Shown piece after piece: positions 42,822 through 53,299 of a stretch of 64,000 nucleotides of DNA (within the stretch, counting starts at the first letter, position 1; each line of letters starts with the position of its first letter). A program made the position numbers and the translations under genes. Below the pieces are notes generated by a model, which ran no database searches, was not told where the DNA came from, and was given only the letters and a program-made list of their open reading frames with translations. Source of the DNA: Sternotherus odoratus (taxonomy: Eukaryota > Chordata > Testudines > Kinosternidae); NCBI GenBank assembly GCA_032164245.1, contig JAVMKO010000003.1:86906390-86970389 (forward strand), read 5' to 3'.

Positions 42822-42917
42822 AATGGACATGAGCAACACATCTCGAAGAACCAACGTTACGAGGTAAGTAACTGTTCTTTCTTCTTCGAGTGCTTGCTCA
42901 TGTCCATTCCCATATGT
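42822..42917. repeat. DIRS internal complementary region
   Basis: The first part (42822-42880) is the exact reverse complement of the left outer edge region (42572-42630). The second part (about 42879-42917) is the reverse complement of the right outer edge (46745-46782) with one mismatch (CGAG versus CAAG). The two parts meet in TTCTTTCTTCTTC with about 2 shared bases. In DIRS elements this region is thought to template joining of the two ends during circular cDNA formation. Confidence 0.92.
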
Positions 42918-42930
42918 GACTTACGAGCAG

Positions 42931-44091
42931 TCATCTCGGAGGAGGGAGAGGAGTACTTTGAGTACCTGTTAACAGGACCGCCTGTCCCACAGCTGCATCC
43001 TCCATCGACTGCTGCACGATGGCGTAGTGCGAAGTGAAGGTGTGCACTGAAGACCACGTCGCTGCTCTACAGATGTCGACGATTGGAACGTGCGCCAGGA
43101 AAGCCGTGGACGCGGCCTGGGCCCTGGTGGAATGCGCCGACAGTGCTGGTGGAGTAGCATTCGAGAGGTTATAGGACAATTTGATACAAGAAGTGATCCA
43201 GGCCGAGAGGCGCTGAGTAGAAATTGGTAACCCCTTCATCCTTTCTGCCACTGAAATAAAAAGTTGTGGAGATTTACGAAAACCTTTGGTCCTTTCTATG
43301 TAAAAGGCTAAAGCTCTTTTGACGTCCAACGAGTGAAGCATTCTTTCCCTGTTATCCGCATGGGGTTTGGGAAAAAACACCGGTAGGAACACCTCCTGAT
43401 TCAAATGAAAGGGCGAGACTACTTTGGGTAGGAAGGCCGGGTGAGGACGTAACTGAACCTTATCTCTATGGAAGATCGTGTAGGGCGGTTCAGAAGTGAA
43501 CGCCCTAATCTCAGAGACTCTGCATGCCGAAGTGATTGCTACTAAGAACGCGGTCTTCCATGAGAGATAAGAAAGGGGGCAGGAGGATATGGGTTCGAAC
43601 GGGGGTTTCATTAGGGCCGTTAGAACCAGATTGAGGTCCCAAGGGGGGGTTGGTTGACGTATCTGAGGATACAACCTCTCCAACCCTTTAAGGAATCTGC
43701 TAACCAAGGGGTTACTAAAAACCGAATTGTCATCGACCCCCGGATGGAACGCCGAAATGGCGGCCAGGTGTACCCGAACAGTGGAAAGCGCTAATCCTTG
43801 CTGTTTCAGCTCAAGGAGGTAGTCCAGGATAGTGGAGACTGAAGAAGACAGGGGATCCTGGACTAATAACGGGAGTAGTAACCCTTGCCCCGAAATTCTT
43901 GAGGAACCTCCTCTATGGCACCCAAAGACAAGAGGGTATGAACCTCCTGTTCTAGGAGTTGCTCGTGAGATGGGTCCCTGAAGAGGGACGGGCACGGGGG
44001 GGGGGGGGTGGGAGGGAGAACAGAGAATTGGATAGAATATCCCATCTCTACCAGGCTGAGAACCCACTTGTCCGAGGTGATAAAGGACCAT
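42931..44091 (-). CDS. DIRS tyrosine recombinase
   Basis: 386 open codons; the true YR is about residues 78-386, since residues 1-77 are an out-of-frame reading of the RT start and deletion junction. Residues 80-140 form the N-terminal core-binding domain (ILDYLLELKQQGLALSTVRVHLAAIS). All YR catalytic residues are present: Arg191 in SACRVSEI, His320-x-x-Arg323 in HSTR, Trp346 and nucleophile Tyr356 in FTSHYA. It would integrate circular DNA copies by site-specific recombination in the nucleus. The natural start codon cannot be fixed because the upstream part is deleted. No disabling change is visible in the domain. Confidence 0.9.
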   Translation of the reverse strand: MVLYHLGQVGSQPGRDGIFYPILCSPSHPPPPVPVPLQGPISRATPRTGGSYPLVFGCHRGGSSRISGQGLLLPLLVQDPLSSSVSTILDYLLELKQQGLALSTVRVHLAAISAFHPGVDDNSVFSNPLVSRFLKGLERLYPQIRQPTPPWDLNLVLTALMKPPFEPISSCPLSYLSWKTAFLVAITSACRVSEIRAFTSEPPYTIFHRDKVQLRPHPAFLPKVVSPFHLNQEVFLPVFFPKPHADNRERMLHSLDVKRALAFYIERTKGFRKSPQLFISVAERMKGLPISTQRLSAWITSCIKLSYNLSNATPPALSAHSTRAQAASTAFLAHVPIVDICRAATWSSVHTFTSHYAIVQQSMEDAAVGQAVLLTGTQSTPLPPPR

Positions 44092-44264
44092 GCCTGGTAG
44101 AAATGGGATAGACGGTTCACAAACGGGAGGGAAGTCATGGAAACGGAGGTTGGCTCGGCGTCCCCGGGCGCATCTTCAAAAGTTCGGCCTGGGTCCGGGA
44201 GGATGATTGCTCCCTGGGCCTTGGGGTTGTCGGGAGGAAGATCGCTGCCGCCCTCTACTCCCAC
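43863..44264 (-). pseudogene. DIRS RT-RNase H ORF, only the N-terminus left
   Basis: The frame keeps the region leading into the reverse transcriptase: LSHFYQAWSFITSDKWVLSLVEMGYSI, then HEQLLEQEVHTLLSLGAIEEV, up to GYYSRY followed by TAG. This is the pre-palm segment common to DIRS RTs. All palm motifs including the catalytic Asp pair, RNase H and the methyltransferase-like domain are gone. The stop lies at the join to YR sequence, so the deletion breakpoint is about 43855-43870. Confidence 0.85.
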
Positions 44265-44293
44265 CCCTTCCGCCTCTCCTTGGTTGGTCCCTC

Positions 44294-46426
44294 CTATAAG
44301 GGGGGGGCTTGGGAAGGCCTAACTGGCGGAGGCGGAGGGGGCCTGAAGGGTCTCCTTTGTCCTTGGGGAGTATGCAACCCCAATGACCTAAGCATGGCCC
44401 TCGAATCCTTCATTGACTGGAGCTTTTTATCTGTATCGACCGCAAACAGGCCTTGTCTGTCGAAGGGTAAATCCTGAATAGTGGCTTGCACCGGTGGTGG
44501 AATTCCCGACACGTGCAGCCACGCCCCACGACGCATGGCCACTGCTGTGGCTAACTGCCTGGATGCCGAGTCTGCCGAATCTAGGGCGTCCTGGAGAGCA
44601 GCCCTGGAAACCAGCCTGCCCTCTTGGACGATCGCTCTAAAGTCCTGGACTGATTCCTTCGGGAGGGCCCCTTCAAATTTGGACATAGCCGACCAAGTAT
44701 TGTATGCATATCTGCCCAAGGCGGCCTGCTGGTTGGCTATTCTGAGTTGCAATGCCGCCGACGAGTAGACCTTTCGTCCCCACAAGTCCAACTTTTTGGA
44801 GTCGTGGGACTTAGGGGTGGGTCCCGTCTGCCCCTGACGCTCCCGATAGTTCACAGCGTCTGCGACTAAAGTGCCTGGCGGGGGGTGGGTGAAGAGGTAT
44901 TCGTACCCTTGCCTGGGTGCGAAATAGCGGCGCTCCACTCCCCTTGCCGTCGGTGGAAGAGAGGAAGGGGTCTGCCACAAGGTCTCCATGGTGGATTTGA
45001 CCTTCCTCATAAACGGCAGAGCTATTTGGGGCGGTAGATTAGAGGCAAGGATATCCATATTGGGATCCTCCTCCTCCTCCTGGACTTCCTCCGTCTGGAG
45101 GTTCAGATTCTGGGCCACCCTCTTCAATAGGTCCTGGTGACCCCTGAGATCCATGGGGGGCAATGACATAGATGTGCCTGCCACTGCGTCGTCCGGTGAT
45201 GAAGAGGAGGAGGCTGGCTGGGGGTCGGCTACCTGGGGGTCCTCCTGGAACTGCTGCTGGTAGGCGTCCCTATCCTGCTCCTCATGCCCCTGGGATGCTG
45301 TACCAGATGGTCCAGGCTGGTCCTCTCCCATCTCAGACTGTGGCCTCGTTATAGTTGCGGACACCGGGCCCCTTGGTACCGAGGGCAATGACGCTATTGA
45401 GGCAGGGCCCTGAGCCTGATGGTAGGCAAAGGGCGTCCAGAATGGCCATGGGCTGGTGGCCTGTCTGCCATCTTCGTATTGACGGTGCCGACGGTGTGAA
45501 GAATGACGGTGCCGTGAGTGGTGCCGTCGAGACGAGCGGTGACTGTGCCTCGACCTCAAGCGATACGAGGATGCGTCCGACCCGGAGGAGTACTCCGACT
45601 GGGACCAGGGCGGTGCCGCGCCATCCGGTGCCACCAGCCTACCGTAGACATCCGGCTTGCCAGGGTGCATGTAGCCCTGCGGTGCAGGTCGGACCGGTGC
45701 CGGAACTAGCGGTGCCGAGGGCCCAACTGGTGGCTGGAGAGAGGGAGCTGGCGGTGCCGGCGCCGCTGTCAGGGGCGGTGCGGACGGTGCCGCTATACGG
45801 GGGACCGGTGCCGGGACGATGAAGTCCGGTGCCGGGTCCGTGGTGAGGCCAATAAGGTCCTCAGCGACGACGAACACCTCCGGGGTGGATGGGATCTCGA
45901 TCCCGGGTGTCTCGCTCTCCAGGGGGAGTTCCTCTTCAGGGGGAATCACCCCTAACTCCGGTGCCGCCGGTGCCGGTGTGGGCTCTAAACGGGGCCGCCT
46001 CGTGCGCTCCGGAGCTGCCAACACCCCTGAGGGATCACCCATGGACCTACGCACTGGGGAGCGCCCTCTTGATTTCTTAGAAGGCACCGGGGATTGAGAC
46101 CGGTGCCTTCTAGATGAACCTGCACCGTGCCGGGGAGATCGGTGCCGGGAGGACTTCGCGGTCTTCGGTGCCGCGGTACCGCGGACCGATGCCGGTGCGC
46201 TGCCCGATGCCGCCGGCTCCGCTGGTTGCAGGGCGGACTCCATTAGGATAAGTTTCAGCCTGGAGTCTCGCTCCTTTTTCGTACGAGGTTTGAAGCCCTT
46301 GCAGATCGTACAGCGATCCGTTTGATGTCCCTCGCCGAGGCACTTCAGACAGCGAGAGTGGGGATCGCTGATGGGCATGGGCCTCCCGCAAGCTTTGCAC
46401 GCTTTGAACCCTGACGCCCCAGGCAT
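44294..46426 (-). CDS. DIRS gag-like protein
   Basis: 710 open codons. The N-terminal zinc-binding cluster has Cys10, Cys13, Cys26, Cys29, His34, Cys39 and Cys42 (CKACG, CLKCLGEGH, CTICKG). A long low-complexity Pro/Ala/Ser/Arg region (about 80-340) contains RSRHSHRSSRRHHSRHRHSS-type repeats. An acidic stretch is at about 435-460 (EEVQEEEEDP). The C-terminal half is more ordered (VKSTMETLWQTPSS, RRYFAPRQGYEYLF, SAALQLRIANQQAALGRYAYN, AMRRGAWL) and resembles capsid-like parts of DIRS gag. It ends in a proline run. The start Met lies at the first plausible ATG after the terminal repeat. Intact, about 140 bp from the right ITR. Confidence 0.88.
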   Translation of the reverse strand: MPGASGFKACKACGRPMPISDPHSRCLKCLGEGHQTDRCTICKGFKPRTKKERDSRLKLILMESALQPAEPAASGSAPASVRGTAAPKTAKSSRHRSPRHGAGSSRRHRSQSPVPSKKSRGRSPVRRSMGDPSGVLAAPERTRRPRLEPTPAPAAPELGVIPPEEELPLESETPGIEIPSTPEVFVVAEDLIGLTTDPAPDFIVPAPVPRIAAPSAPPLTAAPAPPAPSLQPPVGPSAPLVPAPVRPAPQGYMHPGKPDVYGRLVAPDGAAPPWSQSEYSSGSDASSYRLRSRHSHRSSRRHHSRHRHSSHRRHRQYEDGRQATSPWPFWTPFAYHQAQGPASIASLPSVPRGPVSATITRPQSEMGEDQPGPSGTASQGHEEQDRDAYQQQFQEDPQVADPQPASSSSSPDDAVAGTSMSLPPMDLRGHQDLLKRVAQNLNLQTEEVQEEEEDPNMDILASNLPPQIALPFMRKVKSTMETLWQTPSSLPPTARGVERRYFAPRQGYEYLFTHPPPGTLVADAVNYRERQGQTGPTPKSHDSKKLDLWGRKVYSSAALQLRIANQQAALGRYAYNTWSAMSKFEGALPKESVQDFRAIVQEGRLVSRAALQDALDSADSASRQLATAVAMRRGAWLHVSGIPPPVQATIQDLPFDRQGLFAVDTDKKLQSMKDSRAMLRSLGLHTPQGQRRPFRPPPPPPVRPSQAPPL

Positions 46427-46599
46427 AACCTGACGCCAGGGAACAAAGAACTAACTATCTAACACTATATCTATGCAAACAACAACTCTAACTACTCTAA
46501 TTAACTACACAATGCAACTATCTAAATACCTAACTAACTAACTACGAGATAAGGATACCGCAAGAGAAGAGCACTGTTCCAGCAACCGCCACGGACGGA

Positions 46600-46782
46600 A
46601 AGAAGGAACTGAGCGGGGGAGGGTCGGCAGGGGCATATATACATGGCCATAAGGGCGCCACTCCAGGGGTCGCCCCTGCCGACCCTACGGGTACCGCTGG
46701 GGAAAAGCTTTCCGAACCGGGCATGCGCGGAACGCACACACACACATATGGGAATGGACATGAGCAAGCACTTGAAGAAGAA
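46600..46782 (-). repeat. DIRS 5' (right) inverted terminal repeat
   Basis: Inverted counterpart of 42617-42783 over 167 bp, plus its own outer edge AAGCACTTGAAGAAGAA ending near 46782. It probably carries the promoter for gag; a TATATA lies at 46635-46642 within the repeat. Confidence 0.92.
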
Positions 46783-48480
46783 TCCATCTTTAGGGCTCTC
46801 CTTTGTACTGCTAGGTTTAGTGAACCAGAAAAGACAGTCCATTGTATATGTTTACGTCTAGCGTTTGTCAGCCTTTGACTGAAAGGCACTGGAAAATTCA
46901 GAATAAGATAGGATTTCATATTTCTATAATGCATTTCTCCCCCCCCCCCCCAGTACTCCCAAATCCATATACAAGTTATATACAATGGAATCTCTGAACC
47001 CACCACAGCAGTGGTGGTTGCAACATAATAGTTGCACAGAAACAGTTGTGATTACTTGGACAAAAGAAAAAAATGTTATCCAATTAACACTTCATATGGC
47101 ATTTAGGTAAGCAGAATACAATTACCTATATCAGATATAGCAAAGTCATATCTGTCAAACATGCCAGTGTGCCACAGGGTCTTTGATGCTCACAGGTGGT
47201 TTTATAATCTTTTTAACCTTATGTGGAACACAAGTGTTCCTACCTTTTAGATTTTGATACAGCTGGGACATGTACCCTTCTGACATCATTCCTAGTTTTA
47301 ACCCCTCTTCACATGGTCCAGCAAATTGGTCTTCAATCCATGCTAACGTAATTGAACAAATATGGAGACAAATCTGTAACCACAGAAAAGCAGCATCAAG
47401 AACAATGAGATGTTTTTTATCACTACAAATCTTGTCAAACAAAAGATTCAAAATTAATTGATGGGAGTGTAGTAGGTGTAGTAATGTGAGCTTTAGTAAA
47501 TTCATGGATATCATCTCACTCCTGGGTATACACAAGATCCAGTGGCAGGAAGCTGAAGCAAGACAAATTCAGAATAGCCTTTAAAAAAAAAAAGTGGGAC
47601 TGGTGAATTTGTCATCACTTAACATCTTTCAATTGAAAGACATGCTATAGCTCAGACCAAAAGTAATGGGCTCAATGTAGGAATTATGGGTGGAATTTTG
47701 TTATGGTGTTATGCAGCAGGTCAGACTAGATGATCATAATGGTCACTCCTGGCTTTAAAATGTCTGACTCAAAAAACCTTCTTCATGGTTGATTCAAGTT
47801 AGCTTGATATAACCAGTGATGTGAACTGCAAATTGCCATTCACTGAAGGCCCTTCAGTCAATGCTGTGTGGCAACACGGAGTTGCAGAGTGGTGTCTAGG
47901 CAATGGTGACAATTCTAATATTTTAAAACATTTCCATGAATAATCTGTAAAGCAAGCAATAAAAACCCCAGTCAAATAATTCCTTCCCATAGGAAAACAC
48001 AGTGAGTGATCCCAGGAGGAGCAGATCTCTGTGCAGACCCCAGAGAGATTCCCCCGTATTATTTTAGTTCTCTTTAGAATAAGTTAAATGCACCTACATA
48101 TAGACTCTGAATACATAATTAAAATTATGTGGGTACATAGTGTATGTGTAAAATGTATGGGCATGCACTGTCACTTAACAGAGAAAAACAGTGAAAATGT
48201 TGGATCAAGGCAGCATTGATTGATTTTGCTAGAACACACCACAAAGGTTCCACATTGCAAATATACACCAGCAGAAGAGTGTAAAAGAGTTTCCTGGGCA
48301 GGTATTTGAAGATGGTGGAAAACTCTTTTGCAAAACGTGCAGCCTTATTCTGGACCATCAGAGGAAAAAATCCTGACAATTGCAAACCACCTCACCAAAT
48401 CAGAGAAAAATTGCATTGCAAGGAAAAACAAAAAGGCAATTTATTTACACTTTAATGTGTTTCAACACAACCACAATGGC
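46783..48480. other. Intergenic, no gene seen
   Basis: AT-rich sequence with a C-run at 46938-46952 and a CR1 fragment at 47650-47770. Nothing coding is supported. Confidence 0.6.
47650..47770 (+). repeat. CR1 3' UTR fragment
   Basis: GGTGTTATGCAGCAGGTCAGACTAGATGATCATAATGGTCACTCCTGGC-type sequence is the 3' region of a turtle CR1 subfamily, here degraded at its terminal repeat. Confidence 0.8.
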
Positions 48481-48489
48481 ACATGAGTG

Positions 48490-50420
48490 CTTGGATGTTG
48501 TCCATGCCTGGGCTTAACTTGTGCCACTACCAATATGCCATTATCTAAAAAGGATCAGCCGTTCATACACCAGTTTCTAAACAACTGAGTCAAGAATGGT
48601 GGTGCAAGTCCAGGTTACCAGCTCCTAGATGCAGATCTTATAGATGTCAGAGAAATAAACACAATGACAAAGTGAAGGATAACGGTGTCCGTTATATTCC
48701 TTGAAATGACAGACCATGAGGGTTGCTATGCACTTAACATTTTACTCACACCACTGTTGAAAGATGGTACTGAAAAGATACCTTCTATCTTGCTGACAAT
48801 TCATGCATAAAACAAAATCACAACATTGTGTCTCAGTCATACAGACTGTGCAAAGTTATGAAATTGTTACAATAATGTAGCTGTCTTTCACATGAATCAT
48901 GCTGCCTACATGAAAAAAGCTTACAATTGTAAATTACTAAGGCAAGAAGTTCCTAAAGTAACAATGGCACCAGACCCAGTAGCAACTAGATGGAATAGCT
49001 GGTTTGTTGCTGTTCAGTACCATAAAAATGCACTTTCAATATTATTGTGGCTTTGTTGAAGAATAGGTGTGTGTGTGGCAACTCTGCACCACATTTGTTG
49101 GGAGAACTTGAAAGAATGGGTTTCATCTGACAGCACTCTATGTTTAATGCTGAAGATCGTGTTGCGTTCTATCCAGGGGTGAAAGTAACACAGGCTTCTT
49201 ACTGATACGGGCACTGGGCTGGGGCCAGCTCTGCCCCCCAGAAGGGGCGGGCCCTCGGCCGGAAGGGGCGGTGCTGCAGCAGAGCCAGCACCTGTACCTG
49301 TAAGGGGCCTCCCCCTACTCCCCTCCCCCACCCTACACCCTCCAGGGGGCTCCGGCGGCATTTTAAAGGGCCCGGGGCGTTAGCAGCAGCCCAGCCCCCG
49401 GCTCTTTAAATAGCTATTGGAGCCCTGTCGCCACTTCCCCTAGGGCTCCAGCAACAAGGCTCCCGTCCCTGCGGAGTCCTGTTGCCGGAGCCCTGGGGAG
49501 GCTGCAGCGGGGCGGCTCTGATAGCTATTTAAAGAGCCGGGGGCTGGGCTGCTGCCGCCGCCCCGAGCCCTTTAAACTGCCCCCGGAGCCCCGCCACAGC
49601 CTACCCCAGGCTCTCGCAGTGGGGGCTCTGGCAGCAATTGAAAGGGCCTGGGGCTCCAGCCGCTGCTGGGAGCCCCAGGCCCTTTACATTGCGCCCGGGG
49701 AAGCCGATCTGCCCCGGTACGGCGCATCAGTTCTTGCCAGTACGCCGTACCAGGGCGTACCAGCTTACTTTCACCTCTGGTTCTATCAATGAAATGTGCA
49801 AGCCAATCATTGACCTAATGACTACATTTGAAAGACTGGGACAGTGCATTTTTGCTTTTGAGAAAATAGAGGAACGACTATTTTTCCCTGAAACACATCC
49901 CGGATTTGGAGGAAACCACGCAAAGATTCCTCAGGCTATCCATGTCAACAATGTAACAACTGATAAAAGTAGCAAGTTGGTGCACCTGTTTCCTTCAGCT
50001 GTTGACAATTCAGTTGAAAATCTGAAGTACATCAGTGATATTGAGAGTGGGCAGAACCACAATTAAGTTCCTGAAATGAGTAAGGATTTTAAATGCCAGA
50101 AGAGTTCCTGTAATGTCTCCTGTCAAGGAGGATTATGCTTCAATTTCTGTCATCACTGACATTTCAGCAGAGGAGTTTACTTTGTGTACTGGGAAGGTAG
50201 CACCTGACATGATCTACACTCAGGGGAAGTTGACATTGCCATGCTTTGGTCATCAACAGCCAACCGCCTCCTGAATTTGAAAACGTTAGCTTTCAGATAC
50301 ATAAGTGCTGTTACAAACACAGCTGATGCTGAGTGCAACAACTCACTGTATCATCTCATCCTCTCCAATTGCAAGACAAACTAAAAGAGCAGCTGTTCTT
50401 TTATTTCTATCTTGAAATTT
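48490..50420 (+). pseudogene. Decayed hAT transposase gene
   Basis: Conceptual reading on the plus strand gives, with scattered stops and frame changes: KKDQPFIHQFLNN near 48550, DGTEKIPSILLTIHA near 48765-48810, a histidine-containing AVFHMNHAAYMKKAY near 48880-48925, DPVATRWNSWFVAVQYH near 48972-49025, NEMCKPIIDLMTTFERLGQ near 49788-49850, and LWSSTANRLLNLKTLAFRYISA / ADAECNNSLYHLILSN near 50240-50380. TRWNSWF and the ADAE..SLYxLILS block match hAT transposases, the last being the C-terminal dimerisation domain. It is interrupted by a younger MITE at 49174-49779. It has no autonomous function now. Confidence 0.8.
49174..49779. mobile_element. hAT-type non-autonomous element, 606 bp
   Basis: Inverted ends CAGGGGTGAAAGTAA and TTACTTTCACCTCTG, with perfect 8-bp target duplications GTTCTATC (49166-49173 and 49780-49787). 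The GC-rich interior has palindromic blocks (CTTTAAATAGCTATT forms near 49404 and 49520). Removing it and one duplication copy restores the frame of the surrounding hAT pseudogene. Confidence 0.95.
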
Positions 50421-50490
50421 AAAAAGACGGATGCTTTTCCTTCTTGAGAAAATTTTGTATTAAAATTTAATGCAATACGACTAACCAATA

Positions 50491-50588
50491 GGAGGTAACA
50501 AAGAGTCCTGTGGCACCTTAAAGACTAACTAAAGTATTGAAGCATAAGCTTTCATGGGCTAATACCCACTTCGTCGGATGCAAGCAGG
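50491..50588 (-). mobile_element. Solo Penelope terminal fragment
   Basis: GGTAACAAAGAGTCCTGTGGCACC, CTTAAAGACTAACT, AGCTTTCATGGGCTAATACCCACTTCGTCGGATGC: the terminal unit seen at both ends of the PLE copies. The hammerhead-like stem is weakened by TTCGTGGG to TTCATGGG. No clear target duplication. Confidence 0.8.
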
Positions 50589-52818
50589 TTGTCTCAAATC
50601 CTCATCATTCAGTTTTGCATAACCCTATAAATAAGATATTCAAGAAAAGGTGTATCTGAAACTTGCCTACATTTAGAAACTATGGAGTTCTGGACTTCTG
50701 GACTCAGATTTCTTCAGTATTTTCCCCCTTCCCTTATTTCTCCCCAAACTAGATTTTATGGCTTTATTTTTAATTGTCCTGAACACTCTTGTCTAGAGAA
50801 AAGTCATTCACAGCTGGTATGTTTTAGTGCCTTTGCCAATCAAAACAGTGTGCCACTTACTGGCAACATAACTAATGATTCAAGCCACTGGCTCTATAAG
50901 CCAGGAGGACCTGGCAGTAAATAAAAATTCACACCAATGCAGAAGAAAACTGTCAGGTCATTAAATAGCTGACTATTTAAAACTCTGGCTGGATACAAGT
51001 GTCTTACTCAAGATGGTTTACTAAAATCAGGCATCCAGGTAGCTATACTGCAATTTGCTAATGCTATGGACAGAGGTTCTACAAAATGCAAGAGGAGAGT
51101 GGTAGACACTAAATATAATAATTGCTTTCTAACTTAGATTTCATCTGACTTTAATTTTACACTGAAGGAATAGTGTGACCATGTCAGCTGGCAAAGAGGC
51201 CTGCAGGAGGTGCATAGAAGTTATAGATATCCCTCAAGTCTGGTATGTATATTCTAGTACCAAAAGAATGTCATTATTAGAAAGTCTCTAATAAAAGCTT
51301 GTCATATTGATCTTCATAATTGTCGCAAGATGGATGGATAATATCCAAGGAGTTGGGTATATGTAGTGAAAATTGCTTTTAAAGTCATCAACCAAAGAGA
51401 AAAAAGGTTTTCTTCCAGACCGAAGGCAAGATGTGTAGCTCTGTCAAAATGACAGTTAAGCAAATGGAAGCACCATTTGCATATGGAGTCAACAGGAAAG
51501 GAGTACACAGGGGTGGGGGAACAAGCCATGGGGGCTAGCCTGGCTGTCTAGAAAAACAATGAACGTTGGTGGGGGGGGAGGGGGGGTTCTAAGAAAGAGG
51601 CAGAGAAGAAGCCCCTTTATCCTGCACCTAAGAAGTAAACAGCACATTATGTGCCTGAAAACAGGATCTCAACCAGCTTTGTCTGAATGCTACAAAAGAA
51701 ATTTGGGGTGAGAAAATTTAGACTGAAGGTTAGCCTGTTAACTTTAGTTTCTAGAAATCGTATCATGACTGCTCTATATGGAACCCTTTTGTTGTTTCCA
51801 TTATCTTTACTCACTTTCCCTTGAATTTCAAATCTTGGATAATCAATGTCACATTGTTTTCACTATAAATATATCTCTGCTGTGCTTTTATACAAGGAGT
51901 GGAACCTGGGCTGACTCATTCAAGCTGTTGCATACATTGTTCCTTTGGAGACAGCAAACCTGCTCTTTCTGTGAGCATTCAGTGGATAAGGGGCTGGAAT
52001 TACAGGGGAACCCTTCCAAGGAGCTTGGGTCTGGGGTGCACCTATTGTTAACCTGCAAGGCAATAAGAAAGGGCTGACATAGCCCAGTGGTAGTGCAGGG
52101 GCTGCTGGCAAGCTGGGCTTGTCAGAGACCCGACACCCAATTAAGCACCAATAAGTTTTCCTCTCACTGGAAACAGGATGACTCACAGTCCTTTGTACCC
52201 TGAGAGCCATCATAAATGGGAAATCTGTTTTGATATAGTACATATTGTAATATTGTGAAATATTTTTTTGTTAGCATCAAATATAGCAGAGGTGGCTTAG
52301 TTGCCATTTGGATGGCAAGTGCGATAACTAAACAGGAAGATGGGAGAGTGGAATGGAAAGTTAAAGAAAGTTCAGCACAGCATAAAAGAGTTAAGAGTGA
52401 GAAAGTAGGAATGATGAGCACCTACTGGAGATTTATCAGATATCGATTTATTTTGTCCTTCCTTTCAGGAGAGAGGTGTCTTACTTGACTTGAGAAGTCA
52501 TGCAAAACTACACTGATATATATGTAAACTCAGCATTTAAACCAAGGAGACAGGAAATTCAGTTATTGACCCCATAATAAATCATTCTATCCCCTCATAT
52601 GTACCAGTTCTGAATAAGATCTTAAACACATAAGATCAGGCAATATGACATATGCTACTCTGCAGCAAGAATATATTTTACAAGCAGATTAACTCAAAGC
52701 AACCAGGCAACCCACCTAAAAATGAATACAGGGCCTTCAAATTAATCAAATATGTACAAGAGAAAAGGGGTTTTATCTGGAATTGGGGACGGCTTTTCAG
52801 GAAGATCTTTTTGACGTT
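50589..52818. other. Intergenic, no gene seen
   Basis: AT-rich sequence with a G-run around 51569-51585. No coding or RNA signal supported. Confidence 0.6.
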
Positions 52819-53299
52819 TTGATGAGACTGGACTTTGATATCCTTTAGAGTCAAGGCTTTCTTTGTACTTAATTGTAGCTCATGTCATGTTGATGACAGA
52901 ACAATGTTGCTCAAAGCGACTCAGCCACAAGTGGTATAATAGAGGGTTTCACAACTATATCAAAAGTGTAACACCAAGCAGTTATATAAACATGTTTAAG
53001 CCAATGTGTAAAAACTTTGAAACTGTTTAGGTGAAAGAGGGACATCTAGAGGAGAAAACTATAAGCAGTATTCCTTCCTGTCATTTACCTCAATATCTGG
53101 AAGTTTTTACACATTGGCTTAAACATGTTTATATAACTGCTTGGTGTTACACTTTTGATATAGTTGTAAAACCCTCTATTATACCACTTGTGGCTGAGTC
53201 GCTTTGAGCAACATTGTTCTGTCATCAGCATGACATGAGCTACAATTAAGTACAAAGAAAGCCTTGACTCTAAAGGATGTCAAAGTCCAGTCTCATCAA
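52819..53299. repeat. 199-bp inverted duplication, 83-bp spacer
   Basis: The left arm 52819-53017 and right arm 53101-53299 are reverse complements over 199 bp with no gaps and three mismatches by my base-by-base reading (T/C at three sites: near 52840, 52890 and 52950). The spacer is 53018-53100. The arms do not resemble any other repeat in the window and have no coding signal. If transcribed, the RNA would fold into a very long hairpin. Confidence 0.95.

Larger units (their letters stand above)
42572..46782 (-). mobile_element. DIRS-type tyrosine-recombinase retroelement, RT-deleted
   Basis: A 4.2-kb element read on the minus strand: gag-like ORF, start of RT, then directly the tyrosine recombinase (YR). 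It has inverted terminal repeats of 167 bp (42617-42783 versus 46600-46766) with different outer edges, and an internal complementary region at 42822-42917 just after the YR stop. Inverted termini plus an internal complementary region plus YR define DIRS rather than Ngaro or PAT elements. Most of the RT, and all RNase H and methyltransferase sequence, is missing (junction near 43860). No target duplication is seen, as expected for YR insertion. Confidence 0.9.

Noticed and set aside
42611..42867. Cys/Val-rich frames at the left DIRS terminus, repeated at 46534-46842
   Set aside because: The two are identical because they lie in the inverted terminal repeats; non-coding.
45172..46097. Plus-strand frames opposite the DIRS gag
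   Set aside because: Shadow frames of the GC-rich antisense gag; no similarity of their own.
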